Assembly: GCA_009993045.1 (NCBI GenBank)
Contig: JAACUG010000073.1
Span: 1 to 49,896 of the forward strand
Direction of reading: 5' to 3'
Origin: Cyanobacteria bacterium CG_2015-22_32_23
GTDB lineage: Bacteria; Cyanobacteriota; Cyanobacteriia; Cyanobacteriales; Cyanobacteriaceae
DNA: 49,896 bases
The position numbers were made by a program, and so were the translations under genes. Below are positions 45,223 to 49,896 of the stretch, in pieces (positions within the stretch are counted from its first letter, which is position 1; every line of letters begins with the position of its first letter). A model generated the notes under the pieces. That model had not been told where the DNA came from. It saw only the letters and a program-made list of their open reading frames with translations, and searched no databases.

Positions 45223-46518
45223 ATGATTCCTTCTACTGAATATCAACAACGCCGCCAAAAATTTATGAAAGCTATAGGCAAAGGTGTTGCTATTTTTCGT
45301 AGTGCGCCTCAAGCCGTAATGCACAATGATGTTGAATATGTTTATCGTCAAGATAGTGATTTTTATTACTTAACAGGCTTTAATGAATCCGAAGCCGTCG
45401 CTATTTTTGCACCTAATCATAAAGAACATCAATTCATACTTTTTGTAGAGCCTAAAAATTTAGCCAAAGAAATTTGGACAGGTTATCGTGTAGGAGTAGA
45501 AGCCGCTAAAGAGGTTTATCATGCTGACATTGTCTATCCCATCAATGAATTAGACGAAAAATTATCAGAATATTTAGTGACTGGCGATCGCATTTACTAT
45601 CATTTAGGGAGAGATTCCCATTTCAACGAAAAAATTATTTATCATTGGCAAAAACTGGTTAGCAGTTATCCTCGTCGTGGTAGTGGGCCTGTGGCATTAG
45701 AAGATTCTAATTTTGTGTTGCATCCCCTACGGTTAATTAAAAGTGAAGCAGAAATTGGGATGTTAAGAAAAGCGACAGAAATTTCCGTTAAAGCACATCA
45801 AAAAGCAAGAGAAATAGCACAACCAGGGCGTTATGAGTACGAAATACAAGCGGAAATTGAGCATACCTTTAGGATGTTAGGAGGTGACGGCATGGCTTAT
45901 CCTTCTATAGTTGCATCGGGAGAAAATGCCTGTATATTGCACTATATTGAGAATAATAGAGCGATGGAAGCAGGAGATTTATTACTAATTGACGCAGGTT
46001 GTAGCTATGGTTATTATAACGGGGATATTACTCGCACTTTTCCTGTAGATGGTAATTTTACTCCTCCACAAAAAGATATTTATCAATTAGTATTGTCGGC
46101 GCAATTACAAGCCATTGACTTAGTAAAACCGGGCAACACTTATAATCAATATCATGATAAAGCGGTGGAAGTGATTGTAGAAGGCTTAAAAGAATTAAAA
46201 TTATTAGAAGGAGACAGTAAAGAGATTATTGAGGGTAAAAAATATGAACCTTTTTATATGCACCGTACAGGACATTGGTTAGGTTTAGATGTTCATGATG
46301 CTGGAAGTTATAAACAAGATAGCGAAAAATGGACAACTTTTCAACCCGGTCATGTCTTAACTGTTGAACCAGGTATATACATTTCACCTTATATTAAACC
46401 AGTAGAAGGACAACCAGAAATCCCCGATTATTGGAAAGGAATTGGTGTCAGAATTGAAGATGATGTGTTAGTTACCGAATCTGGTAATGAAGTTTTAACC
46501 ATCGGTGTTGAAAAATAA
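45223..46518 (+). CDS. pepP: Xaa-Pro aminopeptidase
   Basis: PepP removes the N-terminal residue from peptides with proline in second position, using two manganese ions. The 431-residue protein has the AMP_N domain at the start (RRQKFMKAIGKGVAIFRSAP, DSDFYYLTGFNE) and the pita-bread domain after about residue 180. Metal ligands are visible as two Asp in LIDAGCSYGYYNGDITRTFP, His in HRTGHWLGLDVHD, Glu in TVEPGIYI and Glu in GVRIEDDVLV. It is cytoplasmic. A HIP1 octamer is at 45584-45591. Confidence 0.96.
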   Translation: MIPSTEYQQRRQKFMKAIGKGVAIFRSAPQAVMHNDVEYVYRQDSDFYYLTGFNESEAVAIFAPNHKEHQFILFVEPKNLAKEIWTGYRVGVEAAKEVYHADIVYPINELDEKLSEYLVTGDRIYYHLGRDSHFNEKIIYHWQKLVSSYPRRGSGPVALEDSNFVLHPLRLIKSEAEIGMLRKATEISVKAHQKAREIAQPGRYEYEIQAEIEHTFRMLGGDGMAYPSIVASGENACILHYIENNRAMEAGDLLLIDAGCSYGYYNGDITRTFPVDGNFTPPQKDIYQLVLSAQLQAIDLVKPGNTYNQYHDKAVEVIVEGLKELKLLEGDSKEIIEGKKYEPFYMHRTGHWLGLDVHDAGSYKQDSEKWTTFQPGHVLTVEPGIYISPYIKPVEGQPEIPDYWKGIGVRIEDDVLVTESGNEVLTIGVEK

Positions 46519-46555
46519 TTGATTAGATAAAATAAATTATAAATATCATCAAAAA

Positions 46556-48139
46556 ATGGGCATTGCAATTGATTTTGGTACAAGTAATACAGTTATAACA
46601 AGAATCAATCCCACTACGGGAAAAGGGGAAATAATTAAATTAGCAAATATTTCGCAAAATAATCCGAAAATACCGCCATTAATTCCGAGTTTAGTTTATG
46701 TTAATAACGCTGAAAAAGAAGATATAATTATTGGGCAAAAAGTGAGAGATAAAGGTTTAGATATTAATAATAATCCTCGTTATTTTCGTGATTTTAAGCG
46801 CGGAATTGGTGCAGAAATACAGGGTTTTTTACCCAGTTTAGAAGACAAAAATATTCGTTTTGAAGACATCGGGCAATGGTATTTAAGTGCTATTTTAAAA
46901 GAATTAAAAGAAACCCCAGATAGTCTGATTATAACTGTGCCAGTAGATAGTTTTGAAAATTATCGTCATTGGTTAACAGGTATTTGTGAGCAATGGAATA
47001 TCAACCAAGTTAGAATAATTGATGAACCAACGGCGGCAGCTTTAGGTTATGGTAGTGAAAGTGATAATTTATTATTAGTCGTAGATTTTGGAGGAGGCAC
47101 TATTGACTTTTCTTTAGTAGAATTAGATTTAGGTAAAAGTAAAAAGTCTCAAGGTTTTATCTTAAAATGGGGTGAAAAATTATTAGGAGAAAATAATAGA
47201 CAAAAAACAAAATTAGCCAAAGTTATTGCCAAAAGTGGTACTAATTTAGGTGGTTGTGATATTGATAATTGGATATTAGATTATTTTCATAATACTCAAG
47301 GAGTTACTAAATCTTCCCTAACTCTTCGCCTTGGAGAAAGGTTAAAAATTCAGCTATCCAGTCAAAAAACTGCCCAAGAAGTATTTTTTAATGATGTTAC
47401 TCTCGACACCTATGATTTACGCCTAGATAGGGCAAAATTTGAGCAAATACTGACGGAAAATCTATTTTTTGACAAATTAGACCAAATGATAGATACTGTC
47501 TTAGAACAAGGAAAACGTGAGGGTGTGCAACCATTTAACATTGACAAAGTTTTGTTAGTCGGTGGTAGTGGGCAAATTCCTGCTGTACAGACTTGGCTAC
47601 AAAAATATTTCCCCTCTGAAAAAATAAAAAGTGATCAACCTTTTACTGCTATTGCCACTGGTGCTTTAAAATTAGAACAAGGTTTACAAGTCAAAGATTT
47701 TCTTTACCATAGTTATGGTATTCGTTATTGGAATCGTCGCCAAAAACGTCACGATTGGCATACTATTATACCTAATGGACAACCTTACCCCATGAGTAAT
47801 TTCATCGAATTAACCTTAGCTGCTTCGGTGGAAAATCAACCTAGTATTGAATTAATTATCGGTGAATTAGGAGAGGAAAACACCAGTACTGAAGTATATT
47901 TCGATGGCGATCGCCTAGTAACACGAAATGTGCATCAAGGGGAGAAAAAAATACAACCTCTTAACGATAACGAAGGAGGAAAAACCATCGCCAGATTAAA
48001 TCCTCTAGGTATTCAAGGAAGTGATCGTATTAAAGTATTATTTATAGTAGATGAGAAAAGGAGATTAAAAATTACGGTGGAAGATTTGTTAACCAATGAA
48101 ACGTTATTAAATGATGTTATAGTCGCACAATTGTCATAA
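46556..48139 (+). CDS. Hsp70-family (DnaK-like) ATPase, short form
   Basis: The 527-residue protein keeps the actin-like ATPase of Hsp70: the phosphate-1 loop GIAIDFGTSNTVI at the start, the phosphate-2 loop VVDFGGGTIDFSLVE near residue 180, the connecting segment DEPTAAALGYG, and the adenosine motif VLLVGGSGQIPAV. After about residue 380 there is a shorter beta-type region instead of the full substrate-binding and lid domains, so it is not the main DnaK (about 640 residues) but a divergent cyanobacterial Hsp70-like protein. Client and co-chaperone are unknown. A HIP1 octamer is at 47907-47914. It lies 37 bases after pepP and may be co-transcribed. Confidence 0.88.
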   Translation: MGIAIDFGTSNTVITRINPTTGKGEIIKLANISQNNPKIPPLIPSLVYVNNAEKEDIIIGQKVRDKGLDINNNPRYFRDFKRGIGAEIQGFLPSLEDKNIRFEDIGQWYLSAILKELKETPDSLIITVPVDSFENYRHWLTGICEQWNINQVRIIDEPTAAALGYGSESDNLLLVVDFGGGTIDFSLVELDLGKSKKSQGFILKWGEKLLGENNRQKTKLAKVIAKSGTNLGGCDIDNWILDYFHNTQGVTKSSLTLRLGERLKIQLSSQKTAQEVFFNDVTLDTYDLRLDRAKFEQILTENLFFDKLDQMIDTVLEQGKREGVQPFNIDKVLLVGGSGQIPAVQTWLQKYFPSEKIKSDQPFTAIATGALKLEQGLQVKDFLYHSYGIRYWNRRQKRHDWHTIIPNGQPYPMSNFIELTLAASVENQPSIELIIGELGEENTSTEVYFDGDRLVTRNVHQGEKKIQPLNDNEGGKTIARLNPLGIQGSDRIKVLFIVDEKRRLKITVEDLLTNETLLNDVIVAQLS

Positions 48140-48213
48140 TTAGTATTGAGGAAAGATTAGTTACTGTTAGACAAAAGGTAAGCCTCAAAATAAAATTCAA
48201 GGCTGATGAAAAA

Positions 48214-48852
48214 TTATCCAAAAACAATATTAGTAAATTTATATTCTGTTACTGTGGGTTGTCCATTTTCTTCACTGGTGATAGTGCGATGGGTTAAGAT
48301 ATAGTAACCATTAATTTTCTCAAAAGTATCTTGAAAAACTGTTTTACCACCTTTAGGTTGTTTACTTTCAGGATCTAAGTATATTGAATCATATCCTTCT
48401 GACAAGTATCCTTCATCGGTGTTAAGCACTCCAAAAGTATTTATTGCCACAATAGAGTTACCAATTTTGCGATAGACAAAGGAAACTACGTTATTATTTA
48501 CTTTATATTGATTACCTTCTCCAGCGCCGCCGACAAGAATTTCTATCGCGCCATTTTCATCTTTTTCGCCAAAAGTAAAAGTATTTTCACCGTGACTTTT
48601 CTCAAAACTGTGATTCACTCGGTGAATAGTAATTTCCCATAATTGGCTAGTAATAGCTTTTTTGGCGGTTTCGTCTTCGATGCCTGACACTTCAAACTGT
48701 AAAGAGGCTTTAATTTCTCCTTTGGCGGTATAGCTACCTTGAGGGTTGGTTAAGGTGATGTCACAGGTATAACCAGGGAAATTCTTATCCCAAGTATAAC
48801 GATTTTCGTAAGCTGATTTAAAAAGTTCTTCTGCTGTAAGGGTTAATGTCAT
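48214..48852 (-). CDS. DUF3386-family protein
   Basis: The 212-residue protein matches in outline the cyanobacterial DUF3386 family. It has LTAEELFKSAYENRYTWDKN and FPGYTCDITLTNPQGSYTAK at the start, a central FTFGEKDENGAIEILVGGAG, and RTITSEENGQPTVTEYKFTN near the end. It is beta-rich, soluble and without a signal peptide. The function is unknown; the family is largely restricted to cyanobacteria and plastid-bearing lineages, as I recall. It is transcribed on its own, convergent with the Hsp70-like gene. Confidence 0.78.
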   Translation of the reverse strand: MTLTLTAEELFKSAYENRYTWDKNFPGYTCDITLTNPQGSYTAKGEIKASLQFEVSGIEDETAKKAITSQLWEITIHRVNHSFEKSHGENTFTFGEKDENGAIEILVGGAGEGNQYKVNNNVVSFVYRKIGNSIVAINTFGVLNTDEGYLSEGYDSIYLDPESKQPKGGKTVFQDTFEKINGYYILTHRTITSEENGQPTVTEYKFTNIVFG

Positions 48853-48935
48853 TTTTGATCCTCTAATATTTATTAATTATTATATAGCAATTTTATCATA
48901 GGATTTTTCAATTTTTGCTCAAGAATATGTATCTA

Positions 48936-49028
48936 TAGCAATCTTATTATAGTTTTAGTAATTAGCTTTGGGTATAGTAAGATTTACAGATTTATTTTTT
49001 AATCTTTAATTATTCACCAATGATTTAA
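48936..49028. repeat. Dispersed AT-rich non-coding repeat, copy 2
   Basis: It shares ordered blocks with 20287-20401: TAGCAATC, TTAGCTTT, TATAGTAA, TTATTTTTTAATCTT, TCAC and ATGATTTAA. A short relative of its left end, TATAGCAATTTTATCATAG, lies just upstream near 48882-48900. It sits in the 295-base spacer between the DUF3386 gene and the restriction gene at the right edge. Confidence 0.6.
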
Positions 49029-49147
49029 CATTACGACATAACATAAAATACTGTTAATAATAATATTATAAGACTTTTTATATAGATTCTCTTTTATATT
49101 TATAATCGGCATATTCAATATTAATTTTAAAATCAATTTTCTTCTCT

Positions 49148-49896
49148 ATGATGGTTAACAAAAAAATTCGTCAAAGTTTAAATAAAGCCTTTTTAAAAGT
49201 TAAACTATTACGACAAGATATTAATAAGTTTAAGGATAATTTAGAGATTTTATTGAAGATAACAGATAAAGAAATTAACGAAAAAGAGGAATTTCATAAA
49301 AATAATTTAACAACTTTTCTAAAAGATACTTATTACAGCACAAATCATTATATTAATACTCAAGATAATAATGATTTAGTTATTTATAATGGAAAAAATA
49401 TTAATAGTAAAATTGGGGTGATTATAGAAACAAAACGCCCTCATAATACTAGGGAAATGATAACATCTAATAAATTTAATTGTAAGGCTTTACAACAGTT
49501 ATTATTCTATTATTTGCGAGAAAGAATCACCAATAAAAATTTTAAGATTAAGCACTTAATTATTACTAATATTTATGATTGGTTTGTTTTTCGGGGGGAT
49601 TTATTTGAAAGATTATTTTATCAAGACAAGTTTTTAGTTAAACAATTTAATGATTTTCAAGAAAAAAGATTAACCAGTGAAAAGACAAAGTTATTTTATG
49701 AAGAAATTGCCTTTAATGCTATCAATAAAGTTGAATTAGAGTTAAAAGAAAATTGCGTTAATTTTAACCTCAAAGATTATGAAAAAGAAGAAGATTTCTC
49801 ATTAACTTTACTGTATAAATTTTTATCGCCCCAACATTTATTAAAGTTACCTTTTGCCAATGATAGTAATAGTTTAGATCAAGGTTTCTATAGTGA
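49148..49896 (+). CDS. Type IIG-like restriction-modification protein, 3' end cut off
   Basis: The frame from ATG 49148 (a second ATG follows at 49151) runs off the right edge after 249 codons. The visible part is the N-terminal nuclease region of Eco57I-like, single-chain type IIG enzymes. A strand ending IGVIIETKRP supplies the Glu-x-Lys of a PD-(D/E)xK site, with Asp in DLVIYNGKN before it, followed by ALQQLLFYYLRERIT, then KHLIITNIYDWFVFRGDLFE and KTKLFYEEIA. The amino-methyltransferase and target-recognition domains would lie beyond the window. This is the third restriction-modification locus in the window and is unrelated in sequence to the other two. Confidence 0.82.
   Translation, partial: MMVNKKIRQSLNKAFLKVKLLRQDINKFKDNLEILLKITDKEINEKEEFHKNNLTTFLKDTYYSTNHYINTQDNNDLVIYNGKNINSKIGVIIETKRPHNTREMITSNKFNCKALQQLLFYYLRERITNKNFKIKHLIITNIYDWFVFRGDLFERLFYQDKFLVKQFNDFQEKRLTSEKTKLFYEEIAFNAINKVELELKENCVNFNLKDYEKEEDFSLTLLYKFLSPQHLLKLPFANDSNSLDQGFYS

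Noticed and set aside
1949-49147. tRNA, rRNA or riboswitch genes in the spacers
   Set aside because: No spacer shows a T-loop GTTCGAATC-type motif, acceptor pairing or a recognisable riboswitch core on either strand by eye.

Overview
The window is chromosomal DNA from a low-GC cyanobacterium. The diagnostic genes are psaD (photosystem I), chlH (Mg-chelatase large subunit), pxcA (light-driven proton extrusion), a fibrillin-type carotenoid/lipid-associated protein, a DUF3386-type protein, mraY with cofG, and an RNA matching the cyanobacterial small RNA Yfr1 next to trxA. Twelve HIP1 octamers (GCGATCGC), about one per 4 kb, stand out against the AT-rich background and are a cyanobacterial genome signature. 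The many AT-rich spacers and short (AAT)n tracts resemble Cyanobacterium/Geminocystis-type unicellular genomes; that placement is inference from base composition and gene content only.

Layout. 1-2.0 kb: a restriction endonuclease (5' end cut by the window) and a Dam-class adenine methyltransferase. 2.2-9.8 kb: dprA, an AEC-type permease followed by a broken hicB relic, a SAM methyltransferase, pxcA, hisD overlapping an SDR gene, and ispF. 9.9-12.3 kb: a one-polypeptide restriction-methylation protein with a GC-rich palindromic element inside its reading frame. 12.3-16.8 kb: a CbiO-type ECF ATPase, psaD with a clear terminator, a membrane acyltransferase, and an SbmA/YddA-like ABC exporter. 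16.9-20.1 kb: transaldolase, then acetate kinase preceded by two tandem stand-alone cyclic-nucleotide-binding-domain genes. 20.6-25.6 kb: phoX, ispG, a LOG-family protein, and trxA with a terminator. 25.7 kb: the Yfr1-like RNA. 25.8-35.7 kb: a SigF-type sigma factor, a methyltransferase, a thermonuclease-like protein, cbiQ, a cupin, a fibrillin, an RsbU-type phosphatase, cofG, mraY and RNase Z. 35.7-37.7 kb: a patch of accessory DNA made of a ~51-bp tandem repeat array, a truncated hicA copy, a degenerate ACP/coiled-coil gene and an intact hicA-hicB pair, bounded by 143-bp direct repeats. 37.7-41.8 kb: chlH. 42.3-48.9 kb: cysE, a tiny HMA protein translationally coupled to an unusual S8 peptidase, a Uma2 relic, pepP, an Hsp70-like protein and a DUF3386-type protein. 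At the right edge a type IIG-like restriction-modification gene runs out of the window.

How the genes fit together. Most are single housekeeping genes of photosynthesis, isoprenoids (ispF, ispG), cell wall (mraY), sulfur and histidine metabolism and carbon overflow (tal, ackA), scattered in the way usual for cyanobacteria. Functional pairs that lie apart are the ECF ATPase (12.3 kb) with the ECF T-component (28.6 kb), and ispF with ispG. The accessory layer consists of three unrelated restriction-modification loci, a HicAB toxin-antitoxin with two decayed relatives, and several families of palindromic or dispersed repeats, one of which has become coding sequence. No tRNA, rRNA, CRISPR array or insertion sequence was recognised.
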